From Xestospongia bergquistia (lineage: Eukaryota > Porifera > Demospongiae > Haplosclerida > Petrosiidae): 64,000 nt of DNA. A program made the position numbers and the translations under genes. The notes below the pieces were generated by a model. That model did no database searches. It saw only the letters and a list, made by a program, of their open reading frames with translations, and was not told where the DNA came from. Below are positions 42,101 to 54,339 of this stretch, in pieces (the first letter of the stretch is position 1; each line of letters starts with the position of its first letter). The stretch is taken from the NCBI GenBank assembly GCA_963965975.1, contig OZ014417.1, forward strand, positions 620,001 to 684,000, written 5' to 3'.

Positions 42101-44466
42101 TCATAGTAATTTTATTAAAAAGTATTTGGTGGGAAATAAATTAGTTTGACAGTTATTAAATAGCAATGAAAATTTTAGAAATTTTATGCAAATACTATTA
42201 ACTGTAGACATGACAGCTGAAAAAAATTCCAAATCACTATTAATTTTAACCCTTTACCAACGATACTCACATTATAATAATCAGGGTTTCATTTAGGGGG
42301 GGGCAGGAGGGGGCATTCGCCCCCCTTGCCAGAGTCTGCCCCCCCTTGGACATTAGGTTAGCCTTTTTTTTCAAGGGGTAATTGGATGTAATGAATAAAG
42401 AACTGAAACTCAACACAAGGAATATACAGCATAAGATAACCTTAGGCTAAACACAAGAAGAATGTACAGTTTTTAACCTAAATAGCTATTCTTCTACTCT
42501 TTCTATTCCATGTCATTTGAAAACCACAAATGGTCTGAAAATGTGCCAGAAGCAATCTCAGAGGGTCTAAAGTACAAAAATTTTCTGGGGCGCATGCCTC
42601 CAGCCCCTCTCTAGAGGGCACGCTGTTGCACAGTCCCTTCGCCCCCCTAAATTTTCTCTAAGTATTATTTTGCCCCCCCTTGTCCATTTTTCTAAATGAA
42701 ACCCTGATAATTATGTATTAAAATATACTCAACTCACTTTCCTTTTCTTGTAGAGCAGAGGGTAACTTATCTGATTGTAACTGTCCTTCAGGAACAGCTA
42801 AAATAATATGTAAAGATTATTAACACATGTGTGTACATTATACCTTCATCAATGGCATCTTTTGACCTCACAAGATTACTAGAATAGAGTAACTCCTCTT
42901 TGAGTGAAGTGATCTTCTCTTCAAGAACTCTCACCTCATCCACTAGACCTCTCACCTCCTACATTCATCAACATACATATTATTATCTAGTTCTGTACAC
43001 AGGTCTTACTTTATCCTTGTTACGTTCATCCCATATAGTATGGAAGGCAATTGTTAACTTGATTACTCCCATCTTTATTAGTACATGAAGATTCTTTTGT
43101 GCTTCCATTAATAGAATATTCATTACATTTTGTGGAGCATAACATGTCACAATAATGGAGTTCCCTTCATCAATGTGTTTAACTAACACTCTTTTAGCCA
43201 TCTTTCCAAATGCCTTCCACAAAAGCTCTTTTATTTCATTGAAGGTATGTTTATCTGTCTCCCATTCTAAAACAAACTTGATGGTTTCACATTTGAGAAG
43301 AGACGTTGGACCAGTCATGAAATTCTCATTTTGGCAAACACTGAGTTTAATTTCTTCACAGAGTGTATCAACTTCAGATTTGTAGGTAGCAATATGAACT
43401 TTAGCTCCTTCAATATTGTAATGATTAATAATGGTTTCCAGGCAACGAATATTAACTACAGTGCATTTCTCTTCAACTACCTCCATGACATCATCAAATG
43501 ATTCAGCTATAGACAATTGAGGTTTTAGCTCTCTAAAGCACCTTCCAAGATATTTTTTGAGCTTTTCCAGTGGTGAAGGCACTTCCAATGAAGGTGCTTC
43601 AAGTGTCAGTGTTTCTAGTGAACTTGAAGGAGGCAATGCCATGACAGCAGATTTAATAAGAGGTATTACAGTCTCAACTAGTGTTCCAAATTTTGCTCTT
43701 ATTTCATCAAAGTTATCTCGATAAGTAGGTGATAGATAGAGCTCTGCTACACGACCTACAATAAAAAATACATTATTTCTATGATTGCCTACTTCAGTAC
43801 ATTAACTATACTTACCATAATCTTTAAGTGTGTCTTTTGCAACACGTATTGTCTCCTCTGATTGTAACAAGACACTAGCGAAAGTTTTCAACTGGCTAGG
43901 ATCTTTAGATACTGTACTAGACAGTGTTCTCAATGGACCATCAGCTAGCGACCCTCCTGATTGTTCAATTTCATGATATGTCTCTTTAGAGACAACTCCC
44001 TCTGTTAATAACATCTGGACTACATCCATAGGAAGAACGAGCTTTGACAAACTTTCAGAATGTTTCTGAAATATTTGATCAGTGAGATCATGAACTGAGT
44101 AAAGATATAAAGAGAAAAAATAATTTTAATAATACAGTTACAATAGGTCTTACTTTCTTTTAAAGCTTTATTATAGTCCTCTGCAATTGTCTTCTCACTA
44201 ATGGTTTCTGTCCTCAGTGTTTCTATAATCTCTCTTCTCGTAGCAGTGGGATTAGAACTAAGCCACAATTCAAACATTTTAATAGCTTTGAAACCACTGT
44301 CTTCATTCATCAATCTGATATCCTCTAGCTTAGAACTATTTAACTTGAGGATTACACCAAACTTATACCACTTTGTTTCAACTCTAACATGCCTACATAA
44401 CTCATCCAGAGTTGGTTTTTCGTTCAGAAAAGCCTGAAAATCTGTTAACTCTCCTCCAACTGCCAT
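39146..44466 (-). CDS. Death-fold / coiled-coil / leucine-rich repeat protein
   Basis: Joined from about ten exons on one strand. The ATG at 44466 opens a Death-domain-like module (LCRHVRVETKWYKFGVILKL, FELWLSSN; about 44155-44466). The next exon (about 43815-44060) resembles a second Death-fold/CARD module (VVQMLLTEGVVSKETYHEIE). Exons at about 43012-43755 hold a globular region I do not recognise (FDDVMEVVEEKCTVVNIRCL ... ILLMEAQKNLHVLIKMGVIK). Short coiled-coil exons follow (about 40485-42960), e.g. EKQEEIEMLQEKITLLTLQL. The last exon (39146-39720) carries about four ribonuclease-inhibitor-type LRRs (TIRELRLYN, TLEYLYFDDC, SLKTLCVNDN), ending NWLRDNY-stop. This resembles an intracellular immune-type adaptor/receptor without a NACHT domain. 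The exon chain across the MITE-bearing introns (41.6-42.7 kb) and the long 39.7-40.5 kb intron is inferred; two adjacent genes remain possible. Confidence 0.65.
41635..42082. mobile_element. 448-bp terminal-inverted-repeat element (CACTG ends) with an internal satellite
   Basis: The left end CACTGTAAAAAATAATATG continues for about 39 bp that recur inverted at the right end (to 42082) with few mismatches. The interior is mostly a 43-bp tandem repeat. No coding frame. The CACTG termini recall CACTA/EnSpm-type or related MITEs; target-site duplication is unclear. Confidence 0.75.
41764..42037. repeat. 43-bp tandem repeat inside the CACTG element
   Basis: About six copies of a unit beginning TAGTAATCCACTCATGTATA, nearly identical in the central four. 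The array ends just before the right terminal repeat. Confidence 0.93.
42274..42714. mobile_element. 425-bp hAT-type MITE with near-perfect 8-bp target duplication
   Basis: The element spans 42282-42706 with termini CAGGGTTTCATTTAG and its exact inverse (15 bp). The flanking 8 bp are ATAATAAT (42274-42281) and ATAATTAT (42707-42714), differing at one base. Subterminal G-runs and C-runs add more inverted symmetry. There is no coding capacity. CAGGG ends and 8-bp duplications are the hallmark of hAT elements. Confidence 0.85.
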
Positions 44467-45435
44467 AGCAAATAGCGTAGCAAAATAGGTAGGAGTGGCT
44501 CAGATTGCGCATGCTCAAACACAACTCCCACGACCATGATATATTTCATAGATCGATCTCTGAGGACAATGATATTGTGATGCTGTTTTTGACAATCACT
44601 TTTACTGGCAGATCTGCAATAAATTCACTTAATTTAAACTAGTCTGTCATATTATATCTGATCACTAATATAGATTTTATTTTTTTAGGAACAATTAATA
44701 TTTACATTATTTATATTTTAAGTGTCTAGGTAGTCTGTAAAGAAACACCATACTTTAATGTGAAATTAATAACATTGTTTTTTGTGTTACTTTTTATTTA
44801 TGAAATAAATACATTTACATGTATTTGCTGGTCATTTTTGCTGGTCAAATTTGAAAAAAGATAATAAGAAAAGATTTCATCTCTTAACACTATGATATTA
44901 CAATGTCATGTACTACAGAAGTGTCACATATCATGAAAATGTGACACTTGTGTAAAAACTCTTAATTAATCATAACATTACCTATATAATATTAACTTAT
45001 AATTACATAACATATACTGTCTTTATTTAAATGCTAAATGTTATTATAATAAGATCAAATTGGACTTATATAGGACAATATTTTGCTGCTTAAGGTGGAC
45101 CTATCTCTGGGAACAAATTTTGCCGTATAGGTCTAAATTTTGCATGCAAAAAATGGACCTAGGTCCAATTTTAATGAGGAACAAATTTGCTATGACAAAC
45201 CCACCAACTCATCTAACTTTTGCATTTTTTGTGAATGTTTTAAACTAGATCTCCTTGGAAATAATTGAACTGATGTTCAGTTTTGACTGAATTTACTGGA
45301 TTAATAATTTTATTTACATTCTTAGAAGTACGATGTAATGTTGTGAAATGTTTATAGTTTCCCGGGACCAGATCTGCGCATGCGTAATCGACCACGTGTG
45401 TCATTTTAAACCACACCCACATTGAAATTGTTAAG
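44467..45435. promoter_or_regulatory. Divergent region, Death-fold gene / CWC22, with NRF1-like sites
   Basis: 969 bp with two NRF1-like motifs: TTGCGCATGCTC at about 44506-44517 near the Death-fold gene, and TGCGCATGCGTA at 45375-45386, 50 bp before the CWC22 ATG. About 45090-45190 holds a repeat-like patch with GGACCTAGGTCC. No gene is seen. Confidence 0.55.
45375..45386. promoter_or_regulatory. NRF1-like palindrome upstream of CWC22
   Basis: TGCGCATGCGTA, one base from the consensus palindrome TGCGCATGCGCA, about 50 bp before the start codon. Confidence 0.6.
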
Positions 45436-46747
45436 ATGGTATGTTTCAGTCTTTAGCTTTATATTACATTACTGTCCTACAGGCTACAGCTACTACGATT
45501 TCTCCTGATCTCTCTCAACAAAGACATTTTAATTACAGTGATACTGATAGTGAAAGTGAAGATGAACCCAGTGGACTACGTAGTGCTGTTACTGTGGTAC
45601 AGGTTAGTTTTAAGGGGTGTGGTTTAAGATTGTGTTATTTATAATAACACTAGAGAGCAGAAGGAAGTCAATCTAAGAAGAGGGCGCGAGATAGGTCACC
45701 ATCACCACGGTAACTAAACAATATATGTACATGTAGTAATTATTGTTTAGATCTTTTCAAAGAAGTCCCTCTCCTGTAAAAAGAAAGGAAAAGGACTCGT
45801 CAGGTCCAATGCTTGAAGAGCAATGGGTTGAAAAAGAGGAAGCACCTCCAGAGACAAAGAAGAAGAAAGAAGAACTAGATCCTATTTTGACGAGAACAGG
45901 TGGGTGTGGTAATGGGTGTGGTTTTATAGTCATGAAATTTGTAACTATAGGTGGAGCTTACATTCCTCCTGCACGTCTTCGTATGTTGCAGGAACAGATA
46001 TCAGACAAAACCAGGTATGAAATATTGATCAATTATTTGTACATATCTCCCTCTCTCTATCTCGTACTCTCTCTCTCTCTCTCTTTAGTTTAGCTTATCA
46101 AAGGATGTCGTGGGAGGCTTTAAAGAAAAGTATTAATGGTCTAATTAATAAGGTGATTAAAATCCTACTTCCACTTATCATGTGATTATCATGTGACAGG
46201 TTAATGTATCTAATATAAGTGATATTGTTCGTGAGTTATTTCAAGAGAATATAGTACGTGGAAGGTAAAGAAAAAATCAAATTTTATATAATTTATTATT
46301 ATTATAGAGGTCTTCTTGCTCGATCAGTCATTACTGCACAGGGTGCCTCTCCTACTTTTACACATGTCTATGCTTGTCTGGTGGCCATTATTAATACAAA
46401 GTTTCCACAAACTGGAGAACTCATCATTAAACGTTTAGTAATTCAATTTAAGAAAGCATTTCGTCGTAATGACAAGAAACTTTGCCTCTCGTCTGTTCGT
46501 TTTATAGCACACCTTGTTAATCAGCAAGTAAGAAAAAAATGTGTTATATAATAATGTTATTGTCGTGTTAAGGTTATTCATGAGCTGTTGGCATTGGAAT
46601 TATTAACTCTACTATTAGAGGATCCCACTAGTGACTCTGTTGAAGTGGCTGTGGGATTTTTGAAAGAGTGTGGGTCAAAATTAACGGAATTGTCACCACG
46701 TGGAGTTCTTGGTAAGAGCTGGCATGTTACTAACTTTACTACTACTA

Positions 46748-46829
<82 letters not shown>

Positions 46830-49211
46830 GGTGTTTTTGAAAGTCTCAAAGGGATACTACATGATGGAAATGTTGACATTAGAGTTCAGTATATGATTGA
46901 AGTCATGTTTGCTATCAGAAAAGATAAATTCAAAGAATTTACAGCTGTTGTCGAGGGTCTAGATCTTATACAGGAAGATGACCAAATTACTCACCTTATC
47001 TCTTTAGATGATGATGACATTGTAGGAGAAGACATGCTCAGTAAGTTAGGAAGAAAGGATGTGTCTATTTTTAGTAACATTTTAATGAGTTCACTTTTAT
47101 TTATAGATGTCTTCAAGGTTGATTCTGAGTTTCAGGAGAACGAGGATCGTTATAAAGCAATTAAAGAAGAGATTTTGGGTGAGGGATCTTCTGATGAAGA
47201 AGGTGAAGCAAGTGGAAGTGAGACTGACAATAGTGAGGAGGATGAAGCTGAAGGAGATGGTGAGGATGGGGAGATGAAAATTATTGATGAGACTCAAACG
47301 GATTTAATGGGACTACGACGAACCATCTATTTGACAATAATGTCAAGGTAAAGTTACCATCTTCTTCCATTTTATTATTTATTATTCATTTTTTTAGTCT
47401 CGATTTTGAAGAATGTGCTCACAAACTTTTAAAAATGACTATAAGACCTGAACAAGAGGTGTGGTTAAATATTTGTAGCCACACCTATTTTAATTATCTA
47501 ATCCTCTTTAGATGGAGGTTGCTAATATGATAATAGAGTGTTGTAGTCAGGAGAGATCATATCAACGTTTTTATGGTCTCTTGGGAGAAAGGTTCTGTCA
47601 CCTTAATGAAACGTGGGTAGAAAAATTTGATGCAGCTTTTCAAGAACAGGTAAATCAGTTACTATAGAAACAAATTGGTTAATAATTTAACCACACCCCC
47701 TTTCTTATAGTATGCTACTGTTCATCGTTTGGAGGCTAACAAATTACGTAATGTTGCCAAATTTTTTGCTCAATTGTTCTACACTGATGCTATTCCATGG
47801 ACTTCTCTATCTTGTATACATCTTAATGAAGATGAGACCAATTCCTCTAGGTAAATGTCATGTGACTATCATGTGATAGTCACTTATACACCCACTTTCT
47901 GTTTTAGTCGTATATTTGTCAAGATTATGTTCCAAGAGTTAGCCGAGTACATGGGTTTACAGAAACTAAATGAGAGACTCAAAGATCCGTACGTCACGTG
48001 ACTTTCCATGTGACTATCATGTGTTTTGAATTGTTGTAGATTCTTAGCTGTTTCCTTTGAAGGTCTATTGCCAAGAGATAATCCTCGCAATACTCGTTTT
48101 GCCATTAATTTCTTCACATCAATTGGTCTTGGAGGACTCACGTAAGTCATGTGATATCATGTGATATCATGTGATTGTATTGTCTTGTAGTGATGATCTT
48201 CGAGAGCATTTAAAAAATGCCCCTAAACTCATTATGGCACAGCAACAAGATATAGATTCAGACACCAGCAGCAGCAGTTCTGGTTTGTTAGAAATATTGC
48301 TACTTGGAGAGAGAAAGACAAGCACTTAAATAATAATATAATATTTTTTCTTTGTAGATGAAAGCAGTGATAGTTCTGAATCTTCAAGTGAGGAATCTTC
48401 ATCGTCTGAAAGTGAGGACTCTGAAAAGGAACCAGTAAAGAAGAGGAAGGCCGAAGATGTCAAGAGACGAAGTAGAAATGATAAAGAAAGGGACAGAAAA
48501 CATTATCATAGGGATCATACTACTGAGTCTCACAAAGATCCTCCGTCTCCATCTCACAAAAATAAAAGAAACTCTCCTTCTTCAACTCGACAGCAAAGGA
48601 AATCTCCAACTCATAAATCTCATCGTCATGGAGACACTTCTTCACCATCTCATCACACTCGGCATCGTAGAGACTCACCCTCCTTGTCTCAACACGAAAA
48701 GGAATCCTTCTCATCTCGTGACATTCAATATCAAAGAAATATGCCCCATGACTCCCGTCATCAAAAAGAGTCTTCACCTCCTCAGAATTCTCGTCATCGT
48801 AAACATTCTCCCTCCTCCTCTCGTCGTCATAGAGACTCTCCCTCACATTGTCATAAAGACTCTCCCTCACGTCGTAATAAAGACTCTCCCTCACATCGTA
48901 ATAAAGACTCTCCCTCACGTCGTAATAAAGACTCTCCCTCACGTCATCATAAAGACTCTCCCTCACGTCGTCATAAAGACTCTCCCTCACGTCGTCATAA
49001 AGACTCTCCCTCACGTCGTCATAAAGACTCTCCCTCACGTCGTCATAAAGACTCTCCCTCACGTCGTAATAAAGACTCTCCCTCACGTCGTAATAAAGAC
49101 TCTCCCTCACGTCGTAATAAAGACTCTCCCTCACATCGTAATAAAGACTCTCCCTCACGTCGTCATAGAGACTCTCCCTCACGTCATCATAGAGACCGAA
49201 GTAAATCATAA
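45436..49211 (+). CDS. CWC22: Pre-mRNA splicing factor CWC22 (MIF4G + MA3, expanded RS-like tail)
   Basis: CWC22 recruits eIF4A3 to the spliceosome for exon-junction complex deposition. The ATG at 45436 is split from the next codons by a short intron and gives [20 protein letters not shown]. Basic/SP-rich sequence precedes [20 protein letters not shown] (about 45952-46012) and the MIF4G domain: [40 protein letters not shown], and [20 protein letters not shown] (to about 46720). An acidic linker (about 47150-47280) leads to MA3: [40 protein letters not shown], and [20 protein letters not shown] (about 47300-48140). The Ser/Glu region (48240-48440) is followed by a basic RS-like tail with 15 copies of an eight-residue [12 protein letters not shown] repeat, ending RDRSKS-stop. 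All domain landmarks are intact. Confidence 0.94.
46748..46828. repeat. (CT)n microsatellite as polypyrimidine tract in CWC22
   Basis: About 80 bp of CT dinucleotides end in CCAG at the acceptor of the [13 protein letters not shown] exon. Confidence 0.9.
48834..49193 (+). repeat. Coding 24-bp minisatellite in CWC22 tail
   Basis: 15 tandem 24-bp units, each encoding a [12 protein letters not shown] octapeptide with N/H/R variants at two positions. Unit length keeps the frame and leaves other frames open. Confidence 0.95.
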
Positions 49212-49550
49212 GTTGTTTTAAAAATGTATTTTAGTTAAAAATACTTTTAAAAATAGTTATCTCAATGAGATATCTTATTATTACCAATACTACCATTACT
49301 ATTGATGTCTAAAAAATAATACCAAAATTATAAATCATAATAACATACTAAGTACATGTATTACTGATGTTCAGGAGTGATGTACAGATGACATTAAAAA
49401 TGTTAACAACATTATCAAGATAACACGTAATTTGAGTATCACAATTAAATTGCTCTTTCATTTAATGATCCTATAATTATTAAAGAGTTATTAAATACAT
49501 AGCAGATTATATGAAGGATTAACTTACTAATTATAATTGTTATATTTTGA
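49212..49550. other. Tail-to-tail intergenic region CWC22 / septin A
   Basis: AT-rich 3' UTR sequence; no gene is seen. Confidence 0.6.
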
Positions 49551-51268
49551 TTAAGTCTTTGATAATTGAGCCTGAAGACGAGCCATCTGCCTTCGCATTT
49601 CTTCTAACTAATGAAATAAACAAAATAATTCCATTCCTAGATCCCTAATCTCAAGGTAGTCTACATAGGAATGAGACTAGTAATTACATAATAATTACCT
49701 CGTCCTGTTTAGCTTGGATTAAATCATCATATATGGTACGACCTGGCAAGGGGACACTAGCAGGAGAAATAAGAGAGAGTCCTTGATTAAAAAGATCATA
49801 ACTTACTCGGCAAGTTTCTTTTTACGATAATTTTCATAATGAATATCATGTGTACAATCTTTCAGATCTTGCATGTGAGTGTTAAGGAGCATTTTCTGCA
49901 AAAGAACAAAGTCGCTGTGTTCCTTGCAGTCAACTGAAAGAGGAAGAAGAGGAAATGAAGAGGACGAAACATTATCAATTAGTTCACACCTTCCACTAGA
50001 CCCCAGGGATAGAGACGCCCACGTACTTTTTTGCCCCCAACTTGATGGAAAGTCGTACTCCCAATAACTCCCATAGGAATTGCATCCTAAGAAAATTACC
50101 AATAATAAACTGTAGTGAGAAAAACCTAGTCTAGCTAGGATTTAAACCCAAAACATCCTGAATACATTGCCTGATATTCACACTCTGACCCACCAATCTA
50201 CTATGTATATTAATACCATTACTTCATTTATTTAAAGGGAACTTCAACAAAGGCAATGCTCGCTCAGGCCTGCCCCTATAATTACCATTATTTCTTTAAT
50301 TTCATAAGAGTCTTCAGTTTGATCAATCTCTCCATTATATATGTGTATTTCATTGGCTGCTATTTCTTTTAATATCTACAATAGAGCTGTTATCATAACC
50401 ACACCCACTAGATGAGAACTGTACCCGAGATTTTTGTTTCTTCAGTTCAGTTTCTGTCAAAGTATCAGCTTTAGCAATTACCGGTATTATATTTACTATG
50501 TGATGTAATTGTTTCATACATTGTATATCCAATAATTTAAGGCTAGAAATAGATGGATAGATGGCTTAATAGATTAATGGACAGAAGAATGGATGGATGG
50601 ATGGATAGGGTGTTACTTGTGGCTGTTAGGATTGATAAAATAAAGACAACAATGGACTCTATCATCTTCTATATTAGGACGATTAAAACTGTTCTCGTCA
50701 TCCAAATATTTGTCATATTTCGAAGTAATATATTGTACAATAGGTAGCCAACTAAACAAGACAGTTGCTCTTAAAATAACAGTATTTTTCTCTCTTACCA
50801 ATCTGTGTTATCTACATCATCTCCGAAGCCAGGAGTATCAACCACAGTCAACTTTAACTTAACTCCCTTCTCCTCAAAAGGTTCGATCTCAACTGTTGTA
50901 GTGTCAATACGACTTGATGGGCGATCTGATAAAAGAGAGAGTACACATCTTATTTGATATCAGGAGAGTATTGATTAAGTCCCAAGGGATAAAGGACTTG
51001 ACTGACTTGCAACAATGTTGATGTAACATCTTACTTATTGTTCCTGAAGTAATATCACTACCAAACAATGACTGTATAAGAGTTGATTTGCCTAGTCCAG
51101 ACTCACCTAGGAAAATAATGAATGATGCTTTCTATCACGAAACAGACTAACTATAGTATAAAACTCTGTTAACTCACCAACAACCATGACAGAAAATCTG
51201 AACCCTTTCTTCATTGATTTCCTATGAACAAGATAAGGCAGATTATGAAAACCAAGTGACTTTGACAT
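49551..51268 (-). CDS. Septin A (SEPT2/5-like)
   Basis: Septins are filament-forming GTPases of the cell cortex. The ATG at 51268 gives [20 protein letters not shown], as in septin B. The P-loop [18 protein letters not shown] is at about 51045-51107, G3 [16 protein letters not shown] at about 50802-50850, the [10 protein letters not shown] signature at about 50630-50665, and G4 [20 protein letters not shown] at about 50425-50490. The septin-unique element is at about 49804-50088 ([38 protein letters not shown]). The short end [15 protein letters not shown] resembles SEPT2/5-type tails without a long coiled coil. About nine exons, all in frame. It lies 854 bp downstream of septin B in the same direction. 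Confidence 0.92.
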
Positions 51269-52122
51269 TTTGTAGTTTAGCTTCAACAGAGGAATTAGCA
51301 GAGGAAAGACCAGCCTCTCTCTCTTTACATTAATGGAATGTTACAATTACAACCCACATACATAGCATAGTGACAAATGAGCCATGTCTATATCAGCATT
51401 GTATTACTACTATAAATTCCAAACTTTGTTAGACATTGTTATTGTATTTGTGTCTGGTATGGGATGCTCTAGTGTGTACTGCTACACTTAAAACCTTCAA
51501 ATAACTTTCATGATTGTACTATGGTGGATTCTGCGGCATGTTTTGGTTGTGCAAAATGAAAGCAAAGACACTTGACAGCATCATCACAGCACTTTGTCCA
51601 ATAAATGTACACTATATAGATGTGTTAGTTATATTTAAAAATCTGGCCATTTTGTCATTTCAATATCTGTCCACTTTGTTGAACATGTATTTGTAAAAGT
51701 TCTAAAATGATCAGGTCTCTATGATCACACAAAGATAGAATTTTGTCATGGATATCACATGTAAACAAACATTTGATGTTATGCCAAATGACCATATCTA
51801 ACTAACTCAACTACAGACTTGTTAAAACTTGTTATAATTTTAATAATATCAATTCACCTAGTTAATTAACTATTACAATAAAATTATTATAATATTAATA
51901 ATGAGTGAACAGACCTAACAAGAACTTGAGTATACATCAAACACTACATTTGTAAAAAATAATATTTTAAAATGGCTAGAGGAACTTGAATTATTACTAC
52001 AGTCATTGATGGGATGAGTAGGTAAGCATGTGTGTGCATGCAACAAAACACAATGTAAGGAGAAATAGAAAAACTCTATTTAAAAATTATTGATGATGTC
52101 ATGAACAGTATGGGTCTGTGCC
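51269..52122. other. Intergenic region between tandem septins
   Basis: 854 bp; AT-rich, contains the septin A promoter and the septin B 3' UTR. No gene is seen. Confidence 0.6.
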
Positions 52123-54339
52123 TCAAACAGTATCAGTTTGAGGACCAACACGCAATTGAGCTTGCAACATAGCCATTTGTCGACGCATCTCTTCAAGCTA
52201 AAAGTGAGAGACAATATAAGAACTGATTAAAATAATGAGATAAACTTACCTCTTTCTCTTTAGCTTTAAGCAAATCATCTTGTACATTACCACCTGCTAA
52301 TGCTGCAACAGCATCGCCAAAATCCATAGCAGGGACACTAAATAGAATAATAGTTCGCTCAAAGTCATCACACAAGCTATGACTTACCCTCCTCCCATTG
52401 GTGAACCTTGAAGGAGTTTCTTCTTACGGAAATTCTCGTAATGTACATCTTGAGTATAATCCTTGAGATCTTGCATATGGGTACGAATGAGCATATTACG
52501 TAAGAGAACATAGTCGCAATGTTCTTTGTTCTCGACTGAGAGTAGAAAGAACAATGTTTATATGGAATATTTTGTTTACTCATATTGAAGCATACTGAAA
52601 TATACTAACATTGTTTACTCATATTGAAGTATACTGAAATATACTAACATTGTTTACACTCACTTTCAACAACTCCCCAAGGATACAGACGACCACGGAC
52701 TCTCTTACCACCAACTTCAAGAAGAGTAGTACTACCAACCACAGCCATTGGAATGGCATCCTAAACAAGACCACACCCACTAATTATAATCTCCAGATCC
52801 ATCCCTTTTACCCTGAGTTCTTTAATTTCAGGTGAGTCATCCTCCTCATCTATCTCTCCATTATATATCCTGATACCATTGTCCATTATCTCTTGTAAAA
52901 CCTAGTGATGACCACGCCCATGCCACACCCACAACAAAATTTAACTCACCTTAGTTTTCAATTTTTTCACTTCACTTGGTGTTAGTGTGTCAGCTTTAGC
53001 AATTACAGGAATAATGTTCACTAAATTATGTAATTCTTTCATAAATTGAACGTCCAATGGTTTCAGACTAAAGAAATGAGAGAGATAAGAGGGATAGACA
53101 AACAGAGAGACTAATAGTACCCGTGTCCACTAGGGTTAATAAAATAGAGACAACAATGAACTCGATGATCCTCGATATTACGACGATTCAAACCAGACTC
53201 ATCTCTGAAATATTGGTCATATTTTTCGTTGATAAAATCAATAATTGGTTGCCAACTAAAGAGAAAGGAGACACACACCATATAAACTAGTTTAATAGAA
53301 TATAATCTAACCATCCTCTATTGTCAACAGCATCCCCAAAACCAGGTGTATCGACCACGGTTAACCTCAACTTAACTCCTTTCTCTTCGATATCTACTGT
53401 TGTTGCATCAATGCTAGGTGTAGGTTTAATTCGATCTATATTGTCAGACAGAGAGAGTGGATATTTCAAAGGACAACAGCTGCACTTTACTCTAAAAGTA
53501 ATGAATACAATTAAAACTCACCAGCCGCTGGTGGACAAGTTTTATTGCCAAACAGGTTAGTCAAAAAAAGTGACCGCACTAAAGTTGACTTACCAAGACC
53601 AGACTCACCTAAAATTTAGAATACATAATATCCAACATAGTATACAAAGATAGACAGAAATATACAGATATATCCTAAGATATACAAAGATATACTAAGA
53701 TATTACTACACACATACTACAGAGTAACATATACACATCCACTCAAGTTAAGATAATTATCTAAACATCAAGAGGATTATTAAACATCGAGAGAACTAGA
53801 CCAGCTGTACAGAAGAATGCAAGCATATGCTTTCTCTGTTAGTATACAAACTAAATAATACACAAAGTATTTGGCATATTATCAATGAATACAATAAATT
53901 GACTTTAATATTATCAAAATTATTAACCCTTTTAATGTGATCTGAGGTTATATATAGTTCTTATATTATACGTGTTGATAATAGTTGATTACTAATTAAA
54001 TATTAATGTTATCTTTAAAAGGACACTATTTATTAGCAACTCTCTCTTAGTAATGAAGTAACTAGTTTTATAAATGGACTTGTCTATGCATACTACACAC
54101 TAAAAGAATTATCACTAGAAATTAAAATAGTCCAATATTGCTACACAATTTCTAGCATACACTAAATGGCCTACAATAAACAACCTCTAAAACAGTACAC
54201 ACACACACACACACACATATATATATGTACTGCTGATAAATATCCTACCTACGACCATTATGGTAAATTCGAAGCCTTTCTTGACCGATTTCCTATGAGC
54301 TAGGAAAGGCAAGTTATGGAACCCGAGAGAGTTAGACAT
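52123..54339 (-). CDS. Septin B (SEPT2/5-like)
   Basis: Paralogue of the neighbouring septin. The ATG at 54339 gives [20 protein letters not shown] then [10 protein letters not shown], followed by a long first intron (about 630 bp). The P-loop [20 protein letters not shown] lies at about 53550-53610. G3 [18 protein letters not shown] is at about 53310-53365, [17 protein letters not shown] at about 53125-53175, and G4 [19 protein letters not shown] at about 52950-53010. The septin-unique element includes [20 protein letters not shown] and [20 protein letters not shown] (about 52430-52760). The end is [20 protein letters not shown] then TDTV-stop. The TDTV C terminus fits a class-I PDZ-binding motif (S/T-x-V), which septin A lacks. 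It shares a divergent promoter with MED19. Confidence 0.92.

Noticed and set aside
48457..49221. 254-codon plus-strand and 229-codon minus-strand frames
   Set aside because: Shadows of the CWC22 repeat tail; the 24-bp unit keeps all frames open.
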